DNA of 27,715 nt from JAFGBN01 sp964394145 (GCA_964394145.1 CAYMVL010000002.1:1-27715), one strand, 5' to 3'. Numbered from the stretch's first letter, positions 8,060-16,165 are shown. The notes: a model not told the origin generated them from the letters alone. Translations and numbers: made by a program.

Positions 8060-8073
8060 CAGGAAACGAGAAC

Positions 8074-8292
8074 ATGGCCAAAAAAGAAAGGATAGAGGTT
8101 GAGGGCAAGGTAACTGTATGCTTACCTAATACCATGTTTCGTGTCGAATTGGCTAACGGCCATACGGTTTTAGCTCATATCTCAGGCAGAATGAGGAAGC
8201 ATCATATCAGAATTCTGCCCGAAGACAGGGTCCTGGTGGAACTTTCTCCCTACGACTTGACCCGGGGCAGGGTTACCTACCGCCTTCACTAG
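8074..8292 (+). CDS. infA: Translation initiation factor IF-1
   Basis: IF-1 occupies the 30S A-site during initiation and modulates IF-2 and IF-3. The 72-residue product is a single S1-like OB fold with the family motifs ELANGHTVLAHISGRMRKH and RVLVELSPYDLTRGRVTYR. Length and the RGRITYR-type end are standard. It follows map by 14 nt. The gap to rpmJ (63 nt) contains a near-consensus promoter, so the genes after it may be independently transcribed. Confidence 0.96.
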   Translation: MAKKERIEVEGKVTVCLPNTMFRVELANGHTVLAHISGRMRKHHIRILPEDRVLVELSPYDLTRGRVTYRLH

Positions 8293-8301
8293 CTTCAGCC
8301 T

Positions 8302-8330
8302 TTGACAGTTCGAGCCAGGAAGTTTACAAT
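8302..8330 (+). promoter_or_regulatory. Near-consensus sigma-70 promoter before rpmJ
   Basis: A perfect -35 box TTGACA (8302-8307) is separated by exactly 17 nt from TACAAT (8325-8330), a one-mismatch -10 box. A start site would fall near 8336-8338, leaving a leader of about 20 nt before the rpmJ ATG at 8356. This would drive rpmJ-rpsM-rpsK-rpsD-rpoA-rplQ and perhaps the genes after them. Seen directly in the sequence; activity is inference. Confidence 0.6.
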
Positions 8331-8355
8331 AGTAGGGTTGTCTTGGTGATAAGAA

Positions 8356-8469
8356 ATGAAAGTTAGAGCTTCAGTCAAGCGCCGCTGCTCAAAATGCAAG
8401 ATTATCAGGCGAGAAGGGGTCGTTAGAGTTATTTGTGAAAATCCCAGACATAAACAGAGGCAGGGCTAA
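8356..8469 (+). CDS. rpmJ: 50S ribosomal protein L36
   Basis: L36 is the smallest large-subunit protein and binds one zinc ion near the factor-binding region. The ATG at 8356 gives 37 residues, beginning MKVRASVKRRCSKCKII and ending RHKQRQG, the normal family length. The zinc ligands C11, C14, C27 and H32 are all present, so this is the C+ form. GGTGAT at 8345-8350 provides a Shine-Dalgarno 5 nt upstream. It lies between infA and rpsM, the conserved location, 2 nt before rpsM. Confidence 0.95.
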   Translation: MKVRASVKRRCSKCKIIRREGVVRVICENPRHKQRQG

Positions 8470-8471
8470 AA

Positions 8472-8861
8472 ATGCCAAGAATTGCTGGAGTAGACCTTCC
8501 TAAAGATAAACCAATCCGGGTGGCCCTGCTGAGCATCTACGGCATTGGCGCTACCTCAAGCCAGCAGATTCTCAGCAACACGGGCATTGACCCTGGAATC
8601 AGGGTCAAAGAGCTCAGTGACGAGCAGCTCGGCCAGATCCGTAGCATTATTGATAACCAGTATAAAGTGGAAGGCGACCTCAGGAGAGAGATTCAGTCTA
8701 ATATAAAGAGGCTTGTTGAAATCAGTTGCTCCCGAGGTATAAGACATCGCATGAGTCTACCGGTCCACGGGCAGAGGACTCGCACCAATGCGCGGACCAA
8801 GAGAGGGGCCCGGAAGACAGTGGCAGGTAGAGGTCAGAGGCGTGGTGTAGCCAAGAAATAA
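8472..8861 (+). CDS. rpsM: 30S ribosomal protein S13
   Basis: S13 sits in the 30S head and forms intersubunit bridges and P-site tRNA contacts. The 129-residue product begins MPRIAGVDLPKDKPIRVALL and has the helix-two-turn-helix domain (IYGIGATSSQQIL) and the basic C-terminus (HGQRTRTNARTKRG, ending GVAKK). Length is family-normal. It follows rpmJ by 2 nt and precedes rpsK by 18 nt, the standard alpha-operon order. Confidence 0.97.
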   Translation: MPRIAGVDLPKDKPIRVALLSIYGIGATSSQQILSNTGIDPGIRVKELSDEQLGQIRSIIDNQYKVEGDLRREIQSNIKRLVEISCSRGIRHRMSLPVHGQRTRTNARTKRGARKTVAGRGQRRGVAKK

Positions 8862-8879
8862 GGAGCTTAGTTTCGACAG

Positions 8880-9251
8880 ATGCCAAAGAAAAAGACTCAT
8901 AGGAAAGTCACGGAGGGTAGGGTTTACATTCAATCCACCTTCAATAACACGATTGTTACCATTACTGACACGCAGGGCAATGTGATCACCTGGGGGAGCT
9001 CCGGCAGCAGCAAATTCAAGGGCTCCAGAAAGGGCACTCCCTACGCAGCTCAGCTGGCAGCCAGAGAGGCGGCAAGGCGGGCCGCAAACGATGGCATGCG
9101 CCAGGTCGATGTGTATATCAAAGGGCCCGGCAGCGGACGCGAGGCAGCCATCCGTGCCCTGCAGGCCTCAGGGCTCACCGTCATCAGCATCAGAGACGTG
9201 ACGCCTATTCCGCACGACGGTTGCCGTCCCAAAGGAAGGAGAAGGGTATAG
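8880..9251 (+). CDS. rpsK: 30S ribosomal protein S11
   Basis: S11 lies on the 30S platform near the E-site mRNA. The 123-residue product contains the family signatures VYIQSTFNNTIVTITDTQGN, then SGSSKFKGSRKGTPYAAQLA and VDVYIKGPGSGREAAIRAL. The C-terminus DVTPIPHDGCRPKGRRRV is the invariant S11 ending. It is separated from rpsD by 1 nt. Nothing unusual. Confidence 0.97.
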   Translation: MPKKKTHRKVTEGRVYIQSTFNNTIVTITDTQGNVITWGSSGSSKFKGSRKGTPYAAQLAAREAARRAANDGMRQVDVYIKGPGSGREAAIRALQASGLTVISIRDVTPIPHDGCRPKGRRRV

Positions 9252-9252
9252 A

Positions 9253-9882
9253 ATGGCAAGGTACTTAGGGCCTGTCTGTCACCTATGCCGTAGCTTCGGC
9301 GAGAAGCTCATGTTAAAAGGGGACAGGTGCTTCAGCCCCAAATGCCCCATGGAGAAGAGGGCCGCCAGCAGCAGAGGACGGTCTCAGACCAGGCAACCCA
9401 AAATCTCCGACTACGGTCTTCGGCTGCGTCAAAAACAGAAGGTACGCTATAGCTATGGCATTATGGAGCGGCAATTTCGAAACTTTTTCGCCAGAGCACA
9501 GAAGACTCCCGGTGCTACTGGAGAAAGCCTGCTCATACTGCTGGAAAGACGATTGGATAATGTGGTATATCGCCTGGCCTTTGCCGACTCACGACCCCAG
9601 GCCAGGCAGTTAGTCCGGCATGGTCATATCCTGGTTAACGGACACAAGACGGATATCCCTTCTTTCCTCATAAGGCCAGGAGATGTCATCGCATGGCGGG
9701 AGCCCAGCAAGAAAAGTGAATATTATAAAGCGGTAATTGAGAAAGTCAAGGGAAGGACTATCCCCGGCTGGTTGAGCCTCGATGAAGAACAAATGACAGG
9801 CAGCGTCTCAAGCTTACCGGGCAAGGATGACACCGAGCCCAGGTACGACGCCAAGAGCATTATCGAGTACTACTCCAGGTGA
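9253..9882 (+). CDS. rpsD: 30S ribosomal protein S4, zinc-finger form
   Basis: S4 nucleates 30S assembly by binding the 16S 5' domain and is often an autogenous regulator of the alpha operon. The 209-residue protein has an N-terminal zinc site (C9, C12, C26, C31: VCHLCR then RCFSPKCP), the S4 core (YGIMERQFRNFF) and the S4 RNA-binding domain (RRLDNVVYRLAFADSRPQAR, then VRHGHILVNGHK). Both CxxC-type halves are retained, so this is the zinc-binding type. It lies between rpsK and rpoA as expected; the gap to rpoA is 18 nt. Confidence 0.97.
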   Translation: MARYLGPVCHLCRSFGEKLMLKGDRCFSPKCPMEKRAASSRGRSQTRQPKISDYGLRLRQKQKVRYSYGIMERQFRNFFARAQKTPGATGESLLILLERRLDNVVYRLAFADSRPQARQLVRHGHILVNGHKTDIPSFLIRPGDVIAWREPSKKSEYYKAVIEKVKGRTIPGWLSLDEEQMTGSVSSLPGKDDTEPRYDAKSIIEYYSR

Positions 9883-9900
9883 TAGCTTATTAGATTTCCT

Positions 9901-10863
9901 ATGGCCGATGTAAGTTGTGTTGAAACTGATGGTAATTATGGCCGTTTTGTCGCAGAGCCTCTAGACCCAGGTTTCGGTACCACCTTAGGCAATGCGTTGC
10001 GGCGTGTGCTCCTCAGCTTTCTCCCCGGGGCTGCAGTAACATGGGTAAAGATAGAAGGTATTCAGCACGAATTCACCCCTATCCCCTATGTTAAGGAAGA
10101 TGCCCTGGAATTCTTGCTCAATATCAAGGAACTGAGGCTCTGCCCCCTGTCCCACACGCCAGGGACACTGATCCTGGCAGCGGAGGGAGAAGGCATCGTC
10201 TGTGCTGGAGATATCAGGCCCACGGTTGACTTCCGCATCGCCAATCCCGAACTTTACCTGGCCACCCTGGACTCTGCCCAGGCCAAGCTCTACGTAGAAT
10301 TAAATGTCGAGCTGGGAAAGGGTTATGCCCCGGCCAAGGCCACACCCGAGCTACCTCTAGGAGCCTTGCCCGTAGACGCCATCTTCACGCCCGTGCGGAA
10401 GGTAAATTTCTCCGTGGAACCCATCAGGCCCGGTCAGGAAGGAAGCCCGGAAAGGCTCATCTATGAAATCTGGACTGACGGCACTATTTCTCCCTGGGAA
10501 GCATTCAGTCAGGCTTCCATAGTCCTGGTCAATCACTTTACAGCCTTTCGAGATGTCCGGATTCCGGCAACAGAGGAAGCAAAGACAGCCGGCGCTCTAC
10601 TGATCGAACCCGGCCAGTACAATACTCCCCTTGAGGAATTAAACTTATCAACTCGAGCTTATAACAGCCTGAAACGAGCAGGCATTTCCAACCTGGGACA
10701 ACTATTGGACAGAAGCAAGGGAGGCTTACCACAGTTACCCGGCATGGGAGCAAAATCCAGAACTGATGTCGAAGAGGTGATAGCGAAGCTGGGTTTCCCT
10801 ATCGCTTCCGATTCCAGCAGGAGAAGGGATGAGGCACAGAGTAGCAGGGCAGAAGTTAAGTAG
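9901..10863 (+). CDS. rpoA: DNA-directed RNA polymerase subunit alpha
   Basis: Alpha dimerises to nucleate RNA polymerase assembly and its C-terminal domain contacts UP elements and activators. The 320-residue protein has the N-terminal domain (FVAEPLDPGFGTTLGNALRR at about residues 16-35, then KEDALEFLLNIKEL) and the helix-hairpin C-terminal domain (ELNLSTRAYNSLKRAGISNL at about 244-263, then LPGMGAKSRTDVEEVIAKLG). It ends with a short charged tail that overlaps rplQ by 35 nt. Length is near the family norm. No domain is missing. Confidence 0.97.
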   Translation: MADVSCVETDGNYGRFVAEPLDPGFGTTLGNALRRVLLSFLPGAAVTWVKIEGIQHEFTPIPYVKEDALEFLLNIKELRLCPLSHTPGTLILAAEGEGIVCAGDIRPTVDFRIANPELYLATLDSAQAKLYVELNVELGKGYAPAKATPELPLGALPVDAIFTPVRKVNFSVEPIRPGQEGSPERLIYEIWTDGTISPWEAFSQASIVLVNHFTAFRDVRIPATEEAKTAGALLIEPGQYNTPLEELNLSTRAYNSLKRAGISNLGQLLDRSKGGLPQLPGMGAKSRTDVEEVIAKLGFPIASDSSRRRDEAQSSRAEVK

Positions 10864-11182
10864 ACCGACCGCGCATCGCTGGGCACTGTACCGGAACCAG
10901 GTTACTGCCCTCCTGGAGCACGACAAGATTACCACAACTGAAGCCAAAGCTAAACAGGTCCGTAGTCTAGCTGAATGGATGATTACTTTAGGCAAGGAAG
11001 GCAGCCTTGCTTCACGGCGGCAAGCTTCCGCCTTTATCACCGATAAGAAAGTGCTTAAGAGACTATTTAGTGAGATTGGCCCGCAATATGCCGAGCGGAC
11101 CGGGGGCTATACCAGCATGGTAAAGATGACCCCTAGAGTTGGCGATAATGCGCCTGTGATTCAAATCCAGCTCGTTAAGTAG
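10829..11182 (+). CDS. rplQ: 50S ribosomal protein L17
   Basis: L17 is a 50S protein near the exit tunnel. The 117-residue product begins MRHRVAGQKLSRPTAHRWAL, the conserved N-terminus that fixes the ATG at 10829 inside the end of rpoA. The motif ALLEHDKITTTEAKAKQVRSLAEWMITL and the end GDNAPVIQIQLVK are typical. The 35-nt overlap with rpoA suggests coupled translation. The 104 nt that follow, up to truA, hold no gene I can support; they end in a perfect hairpin over the truA start. Confidence 0.97.
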   Translation: MRHRVAGQKLSRPTAHRWALYRNQVTALLEHDKITTTEAKAKQVRSLAEWMITLGKEGSLASRRQASAFITDKKVLKRLFSEIGPQYAERTGGYTSMVKMTPRVGDNAPVIQIQLVK

Positions 11183-11282
11183 TTCTGGCACTGAAGCGCG
11201 CCATAGAGAAATTGCATCAATCAGCAGAGAAGCAGTTTGCGGCCAAGCCGCAGAGGAAGGGGTAATAAATAAAATTCAATGC

Positions 11283-11303
11283 TATTTTGCCGAAGGCAAA
11301 ATA
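11283..11303. repeat. Perfect GAA-loop hairpin over the truA start
   Basis: TATTTTGCC (11283-11291) pairs perfectly with GGCAAAATA (11295-11303) across a GAA loop. It covers the putative TTG start of truA at 11287. Two hairpins of the same CC-GAA-GG design lie after the phage capsid gene at 26731-26745 and 26785-26803, so this may be a small dispersed palindrome rather than a local regulator. Confidence 0.7.
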
Positions 11304-12081
11304 TATTCTGGTGCTGGAGTATGAAGGCACGCGATACCACGGTTTCCAGTGGCAAGCAGGCCTGGCTACCATACAGAATGAGCTGGAGGAAGCTATAAGA
11401 AAGTTTTGTGGAGACAGCAGCAGGGTTATGTCAGCCAGCAGGACTGACGCCGGTGTGCACGCCCGGGGTCAGGTGGTCACTTTCTGGGCCAGACCCTCGT
11501 TATCTCCTGCATCGCTCGTCAAGGCACTGAACTACTACCTGCCCGGTGACATCGCCGTAAAAGCAGCTCACAGGGCCGCCGATGATTTCAATGTTAGACG
11601 CGACGCGCTGAGCCGCGAGTATCGCTATTATATCCTGAACAGCAGTACACGGTCATCGCTCAGCCGCAGGCTTGCCTTATTCGTGCCACAGGCGCTATCC
11701 GTCGAAGCCATGAACCAGGCCTGCCTGCTTATGCAGGGCCAGCATGACTTTGCTTCCTTCGCTACTTCCCTGGACGAGGCTGGAAATACGGTGCGCAACA
11801 TTCACGAGGCAAAGGTGGAAAAAGGGGGAGATTTCCTCATTTTTCGAGTGGTAGCTAATTCCTTCCTGCGCCACCAGATACGTAACACCGCAGGTCTCTT
11901 GATGAGACTGGGGCTGGGCAGGATAAGCCTTAACGAGTTTCGTGATATCATGGAGGCAAGAAAATCAGGCTCTGCCGGTCCCACAGCACCTGCTCTCGGC
12001 TTATGCCTTAGCCAAGTGAAATATGCTAAACCCCTGGGTGAAGCCTCGGGGATACGAGAGGTCGAAGATGAACACATATAG
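11287..12081 (+). CDS. truA: tRNA pseudouridine synthase A
   Basis: TruA converts uridines 38-40 of the tRNA anticodon arm to pseudouridine. The 264-residue product has the catalytic aspartate D54 in SASRTDAGVHARGQVV, preceded by YEGTRYHGFQWQ, and the later RVVANSFLRHQIRNTAGLL motif. The start is uncertain: the best candidate is the TTG at 11287, giving MPKAKYILVLEYEG, but no good Shine-Dalgarno is near and a perfect hairpin spans the site. The ATG at 11279 is out of frame. The 3' end overlaps rplM by 14 nt; truA-rplM-rpsI is a common order. Confidence 0.95.
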   Translation: MPKAKYILVLEYEGTRYHGFQWQAGLATIQNELEEAIRKFCGDSSRVMSASRTDAGVHARGQVVTFWARPSLSPASLVKALNYYLPGDIAVKAAHRAADDFNVRRDALSREYRYYILNSSTRSSLSRRLALFVPQALSVEAMNQACLLMQGQHDFASFATSLDEAGNTVRNIHEAKVEKGGDFLIFRVVANSFLRHQIRNTAGLLMRLGLGRISLNEFRDIMEARKSGSAGPTAPALGLCLSQVKYAKPLGEASGIREVEDEHI

Positions 12082-12472
12082 CCCAAAAGCGCAAGATATC
12101 CAGCACAACTGGCAGCTTATCGATGCCGAGAATAAGACTCTGGGGAAAATGGCATCCCAGGCAGCCACCTTGCTCATGGGTAAGCACAAGCCAATCTATG
12201 CCCCCAATAGCGACACCGGAGACTTCGTGGTGGTAATTAACGCCGCTAAGGTCAGGGTAACAGGCAGGAAAGCCGAGCAGAAGATTTACTACAGGCATTC
12301 CGGGTATCCCGGTGGTCTCAAGAGCATGACATATGCAGAGGCCTTTGCTAAGAACCCCAGCTGGGTAATTGAACATGCTGTTAGGGGTATGCTGCCGAAG
12401 AATCGTCTGGGCAGGGCGATATTCAAGAGACTCAAGGTTTATCCTGGAAATGAGCACCCCCATCCATGCTAG
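12068..12472 (+). CDS. rplM: 50S ribosomal protein L13
   Basis: L13 is an early-assembly 50S protein. Starting at the ATG at 12068 gives 134 residues (MNTYSPKAQDIQHNWQLIDA); an in-frame ATG at 12023 lies inside truA and would add unrelated residues. Motifs WQLIDAENKTLGKMASQAA, KPIYAPNSDTGDFVVVINA and AVRGMLPKNRLGRAIFKRLK are canonical. The C-terminus is slightly short, ending GNEHPHPC, where many homologues run a few residues further past NEHPHxAQ. Confidence 0.96.
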   Translation: MNTYSPKAQDIQHNWQLIDAENKTLGKMASQAATLLMGKHKPIYAPNSDTGDFVVVINAAKVRVTGRKAEQKIYYRHSGYPGGLKSMTYAEAFAKNPSWVIEHAVRGMLPKNRLGRAIFKRLKVYPGNEHPHPC

Positions 12473-12551
12473 CAGGGAGAAGCCGCAAATACCGCTATGG
12501 AAATAATGAAACATTGGAACTAAGATTCAGTTGTTTGGGAGGTAATTATTA

Positions 12552-12947
12552 ATGGCCGAAGAAACCTACGTTTGGGGAACTGGCAAGCGCAAATGCGCTA
12601 TAGCCCAGGTCAGAATCATCCTTGGCAGCGGAGGCATAACGGTCAACGACAGGCCTTACGAGGAACTCTTCCCCCGCCTTGAGCACCGCCGTGCGATTGA
12701 GCAGCCGTTTGTGGCTACCAATACCAGAGACCAATTCCATGTTACCGTAAAGGTAACCGGGGGCGGGGTCACCGGTCAGGCCGAAGCTATCCGCCACGGC
12801 ATAGCTCGAGCGCTGGCCAGGGAGAACGAGCTGCTAAAACCCGCATTGCGCGAACAAGGCCTTCTGACGCGGGATGCCAGAATTAAGGAACGCAAGAAAT
12901 ACGGGCTTAAGCGGGCCCGCAAGGCAGCTCAATACACCAAACGTTAG
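12552..12947 (+). CDS. rpsI: 30S ribosomal protein S9
   Basis: S9 lies in the 30S head with its C-terminal tail reaching the P-site tRNA. The 131-residue protein begins MAEETYVWGTGKRKCAIAQV and ends YGLKRARKAAQYTKR, with the invariant KR end that contacts tRNA. A GGGAGGT Shine-Dalgarno lies upstream at about 12537-12543. It follows rplM by 79 nt, in which I see no convincing promoter. It ends the plus-strand ribosomal block and faces uppS on the other strand 85 nt away; no clear terminator is visible in that gap. Confidence 0.97.
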   Translation: MAEETYVWGTGKRKCAIAQVRIILGSGGITVNDRPYEELFPRLEHRRAIEQPFVATNTRDQFHVTVKVTGGGVTGQAEAIRHGIARALARENELLKPALREQGLLTRDARIKERKKYGLKRARKAAQYTKR

Positions 12948-13032
12948 AGAGCTGAAAAGCTACCCCATGGCACCGGTGAACGACCGGCACAGGTGACGCC
13001 ATGCAGGAAGAGCTGGAGAGCCCGGCCTCAAT

Positions 13033-13731
13033 CTATACCCTGCCGAAGCGGCGCTTCCTGCGTTTATATTCACGAAGCGCTTCTCCGGCATCTTTGGCCC
13101 CGAAGTCGGGCCACAGCACCGGAGTGAAATACAGCTCGCTATAAGCAGCCTGCCACAGCAGAAAATTGCTCAGCCGCATTTCGCCACCCGTGCGAATTAT
13201 CAAATCGGGCGCGGGAATGCCGCCGGTATAGAGATGCTGCTCGAACAGCGCCTCGTCCACCCTGTCACCGCGAATATCGCTGCAGGCAATAATTCCTGCC
13301 GCCCGCAGAATCTCCTCACGCCCGCCATAGTCAAACGCCAGGCAGAGCGTGAGCCCTGTATTATTCCCGGTCAGTTCCGTTGCCGCCTCTATCTTCTGCC
13401 TCAGCTGCGGCGACAGCCTGTCCAACCTGCCCAGATGCCTCAGCTTGATATTGGCCGCATGGAAGGCACTCGCCTCGCTACCAATCCTCGCCTCCAGCAG
13501 ATTAATAATTCCATTCACCTCTCCTTCAGGTCGCCCCCAGTTCTCTGAAGAGAACATGTAAAGCGTCAGATACCTTACTCCCGCCTCGGCCAACAGTTTC
13601 GTAACACGCCCTACATTATCAGCCCCGGCTGCATGCCCCATAATCCTGGGCAACCCCCGCTTGCTGGCCCACCTCCCATTACCATCCATGATAATGGCTA
13701 TATGCCGGGGAGGATAGCGAGCTTCAGTCAT
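13033..13731 (-). CDS. uppS: Isoprenyl (undecaprenyl-type) diphosphate synthase
   Basis: This cis-prenyl transferase condenses isopentenyl diphosphate onto an allylic diphosphate to make the long-chain lipid carrier for cell-wall glycans. Starting at the ATG at 13731 gives 232 residues, the family norm. The catalytic aspartate is D16 in IAIIMDGNGRWASKRG, followed by YLTLYMFSSENWGRP and the C-terminal LIIRTGGEMRLSNFLLWQAA and ELYFTPVLWPDF motifs. A longer open frame upstream to 13899 lies inside the neighbouring flavoprotein gene and has no UppS match. It overlaps that gene by 8 nt, so the two are probably one transcript. Product chain length cannot be judged from sequence. Confidence 0.94.
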   Translation of the reverse strand: MTEARYPPRHIAIIMDGNGRWASKRGLPRIMGHAAGADNVGRVTKLLAEAGVRYLTLYMFSSENWGRPEGEVNGIINLLEARIGSEASAFHAANIKLRHLGRLDRLSPQLRQKIEAATELTGNNTGLTLCLAFDYGGREEILRAAGIIACSDIRGDRVDEALFEQHLYTGGIPAPDLIIRTGGEMRLSNFLLWQAAYSELYFTPVLWPDFGAKDAGEALREYKRRKRRFGRV

Positions 13732-14920
13732 GGTCCACCCTCCCGCGGGAAGACCGCCCGGCACTGCGCAGGGGCCGGGCCAGAACCTGCTTGAAGCCAG
13801 CCAAAACTGCCCCGCTATGCCAGTCAAAGGAGAAATCGGGGGAATCAAGCAGGGCTTCCACCAGACCCCCGTGGTGGAGCATATCGAATACCCTCTCAAT
13901 TCGCCTATCGCTCAAGCTGCCGTATACTTGCCTCAGCCGGTAACCCAGTGAAATCTCCCTGCCCATCCTCGCCTGCCATTGTTTCTGATAGCGACAGAGC
14001 CGGCCTGCCGATAAATCGTCATCTTTCAGTGCCCCGTGCAGTACCTCAGCGGCTATCTTGGCCCCCAGATGCCCCAGGTATATTCCCCCTCCGGTGACTG
14101 GCTTGACCTGTCCCGCCGCATCGCCGACGACCAGCAGCCTCTCGCCGCAGCTGCGCGGCAATATCCCCAGAGGTACTGCCTTCTGCCTTATTCCCATCCC
14201 TTCAGACATCACCCCGCCGCGGCAGGAATGACTGCGCAGGAATCTTCCCAGATATGACCCGGCCTGAGACCCTGCTAGAAGCCCTGCCAGAACCCTGTTT
14301 CCAGAAGTGGGCACCAGCCAGGCAAAGGAGCCCGGTGCTATTTCCCTGCCAGAGTATATCTCAATTTCCTCGATGTTATGCGCCTGAATCTCTGCCTGGG
14401 CGCCGATAATAAAATGCCTGATTCTGCCCAGACCCAGTCTCTGCGACAGCCCGGGCCTGAAGCCACCGGCCAGTATAATCGCCCTGCCACGCAATATCTC
14501 CCTCGACCCCTCATGAAGCACCTCGACCCTCGCTCCATCCTTCTCCACCATGACATCGCCCGCCCGGCAGGAAAGAAAATACTCTGCCCCGCCAGCCCGC
14601 GCCTTGCGTGCCAGCGCTTCATCAAGCGAAGCCCGGTCCACGATACAGGCCTGGACCCTCTCGCTCCCCAATCTCAAGCTCCTTCCAGATGGCGAAAACA
14701 GCCTCGCCGAGTTCACCTTCCTCAGTATCAGCTCCGGACCTACGCCCAGGGACTCGAAACACTCCCTGCTGATTATGCCCGTGCAGCAGCTGTCCAGCCC
14801 CGGCGCACTCTTCTGCTCCAGCACCGCCACTCGATGGCCCCGGCAGGCCAGCTCATAGGCGGCCCAGCTTCCCGCCGGTCCAGCCCCAACTATGATGACA
14901 TCGTAAAACTGGCTCGACAC
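13724..14920 (-). CDS. Geranylgeranyl reductase-like FAD-dependent oxidoreductase
   Basis: The 398-residue protein belongs to the FAD-binding family that includes geranylgeranyl reductases, which reduce double bonds of prenyl chains. It has the N-terminal Rossmann motif GAGPAG (12-17), the Cys-containing SCCTG segment (44-48) and the second FAD motif GDAAG (266-270). The usual PxTGEGI after GDAAG reads PVTGGGI here, so the Glu is replaced, which may affect activity or substrate. A plausible paralogue lies head-to-head at 15020. Downstream, uppS overlaps by 8 nt, which points to prenyl-lipid metabolism as the shared pathway. The actual substrate (menaquinone side chain, carrier lipid or other) is unknown. 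Confidence 0.85.
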   Translation of the reverse strand: MSSQFYDVIIVGAGPAGSWAAYELACRGHRVAVLEQKSAPGLDSCCTGIISRECFESLGVGPELILRKVNSARLFSPSGRSLRLGSERVQACIVDRASLDEALARKARAGGAEYFLSCRAGDVMVEKDGARVEVLHEGSREILRGRAIILAGGFRPGLSQRLGLGRIRHFIIGAQAEIQAHNIEEIEIYSGREIAPGSFAWLVPTSGNRVLAGLLAGSQAGSYLGRFLRSHSCRGGVMSEGMGIRQKAVPLGILPRSCGERLLVVGDAAGQVKPVTGGGIYLGHLGAKIAAEVLHGALKDDDLSAGRLCRYQKQWQARMGREISLGYRLRQVYGSLSDRRIERVFDMLHHGGLVEALLDSPDFSFDWHSGAVLAGFKQVLARPLRSAGRSSRGRVDHD

Positions 14921-14956
14921 CTCTGCTACCTGTTCAGACTTCCATCTACAATGCTA

Positions 14957-14962
14957 TTATAT
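14957..14962 (-). promoter_or_regulatory. Candidate -10 box for the minus-strand flavoprotein-uppS transcript
   Basis: On the minus strand TATAAT matches the -10 consensus perfectly and lies about 37 nt before the ATG at 14920, in the 99-nt gap between the divergent flavoprotein genes. I cannot find a good -35 box at 16-18 nt, so this is a weak call. No comparable rightward promoter is clear. Confidence 0.3.
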
Positions 14963-15019
14963 AACGCTGACACAATCGAAGATGTATTTTAACGCTTTTG
15001 CCCGTAGGAATTCCTGCCA

Positions 15020-16165
15020 TTGACACAGATATACGATGTGACTGTTGTTGGCGCCGGACCCGCCGGCGCCACTCTCGCTTATGAGCTGGCAAAGAAGGGC
15101 ATCGCGGTATTACTCCTGGAAAAGGAGAAGCTGCCAAGATATAAATGCTGTGCCGGCGGGATCACCGCCAGGACTACCCGGCTTCTGGACTTCGATATTT
15201 CAGAGGCAGTGGAGGACGTGGTCTATCAGGTCACCCTGAGCTACAACTTTGCTAAGTCCTATACAGCACAGCATCCTCAACCACTGATATATACAGTGAT
15301 GCGCGATTCGTTTGACCGGCTTCTGGTCAGGAAGGCACAGCAGTCCGGCGCAGTGCTTATTGATGGACAGAAGGTAAAACAGCTTAGAACAAACGCCGCT
15401 GGGGTTGAAATTTCGACTACCGACAGGCTTTTTCACTCCCGCATCCTGGCTGGAGCAGATGGAGCCCGTAGCATCGTCGCCAGGGAAGCAGGCATGACAA
15501 GGAACATGAAATACCTTGCCGCCCTGGAATCGGAAGTCACCGTGCCTGACGAAGAACTGGCAAAATGGAAATCACGGGTGGAGATAGACCTGGGCTGCAT
15601 CCCGGGGGGCTATGCCTGGGTGTTTCCCAAGCAGAAGCATCTTTCTATCGGAGCCGGCTGCCTTGCCTCCGAGGCAAAGGACTTGCAGCGCCGCTACGCG
15701 GCCTTTCTCAGCTCTCTGCCTATCAGCAGCTGCACTGTCTCCAGGACCGGCAGCCATATGATACCGGTATGTGGCAGAAGGGCAGTTGTCTGGCACGACA
15801 GGACCCTGCTCCTGGGAGATGCGGCAGGCCTTGCCGACCCCATGACGGGAGAGGGAATCTACCACGCCATCAAGAGCGCCCGGCTTGCCGCGCCCGTCAT
15901 CGAGGACTACCTGCTGGGGCGGGCAAACGGTTTACAGGACTACCAGCGTCTTATAGACCGCCAGGTAATATCTGAGCTGCGCATAGCTTATACCCTTTCC
16001 CGCATATTTGTCCGCTTCCCTCATCTGGTATTCAGGCTCCTAAAGCCATACGGGAGACTGTGGAACGCCTATTGTTCTTTAGCCCGCGGCGAGCTCAATT
16101 ACACTACTATGGCGGAAAAACTGGGCGCATTCAGAGGCATATTTGCGCTCCTGGCCCGAATCTAG
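15020..16165 (+). CDS. Geranylgeranyl reductase family flavoprotein
   Basis: The 381-residue protein has the full signature of geranylgeranyl reductases: Rossmann motif GAGPAG (11-16), the YKCCAGG segment (41-47) that lies near the substrate in this family, GADGARS (145-151) and GDAAGLADPMTGEGI (266-280). It would reduce isoprenoid double bonds at the membrane using FAD. The TTG at 15020 is the start, with AGGAA at 15006-15010 upstream; no ATG fits the conserved N-terminus. It is divergent from a paralogue at 14920 that keeps the same layout but has GGGI in place of GEGI. Closest function cannot be separated from related quinone or lipid dehydrogenases. Confidence 0.88.
   Translation: MTQIYDVTVVGAGPAGATLAYELAKKGIAVLLLEKEKLPRYKCCAGGITARTTRLLDFDISEAVEDVVYQVTLSYNFAKSYTAQHPQPLIYTVMRDSFDRLLVRKAQQSGAVLIDGQKVKQLRTNAAGVEISTTDRLFHSRILAGADGARSIVAREAGMTRNMKYLAALESEVTVPDEELAKWKSRVEIDLGCIPGGYAWVFPKQKHLSIGAGCLASEAKDLQRRYAAFLSSLPISSCTVSRTGSHMIPVCGRRAVVWHDRTLLLGDAAGLADPMTGEGIYHAIKSARLAAPVIEDYLLGRANGLQDYQRLIDRQVISELRIAYTLSRIFVRFPHLVFRLLKPYGRLWNAYCSLARGELNYTTMAEKLGAFRGIFALLARI

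Noticed and set aside
11179..11265. Short open frame after rplQ (LKRAIEKLHQSAEKQF)
   Set aside because: No usable start codon in a good place and no family match.
14378..14992. Plus-strand ORF of 204 codons
   Set aside because: Antisense to the flavoprotein at 13724-14920, whose FAD motifs are clear.
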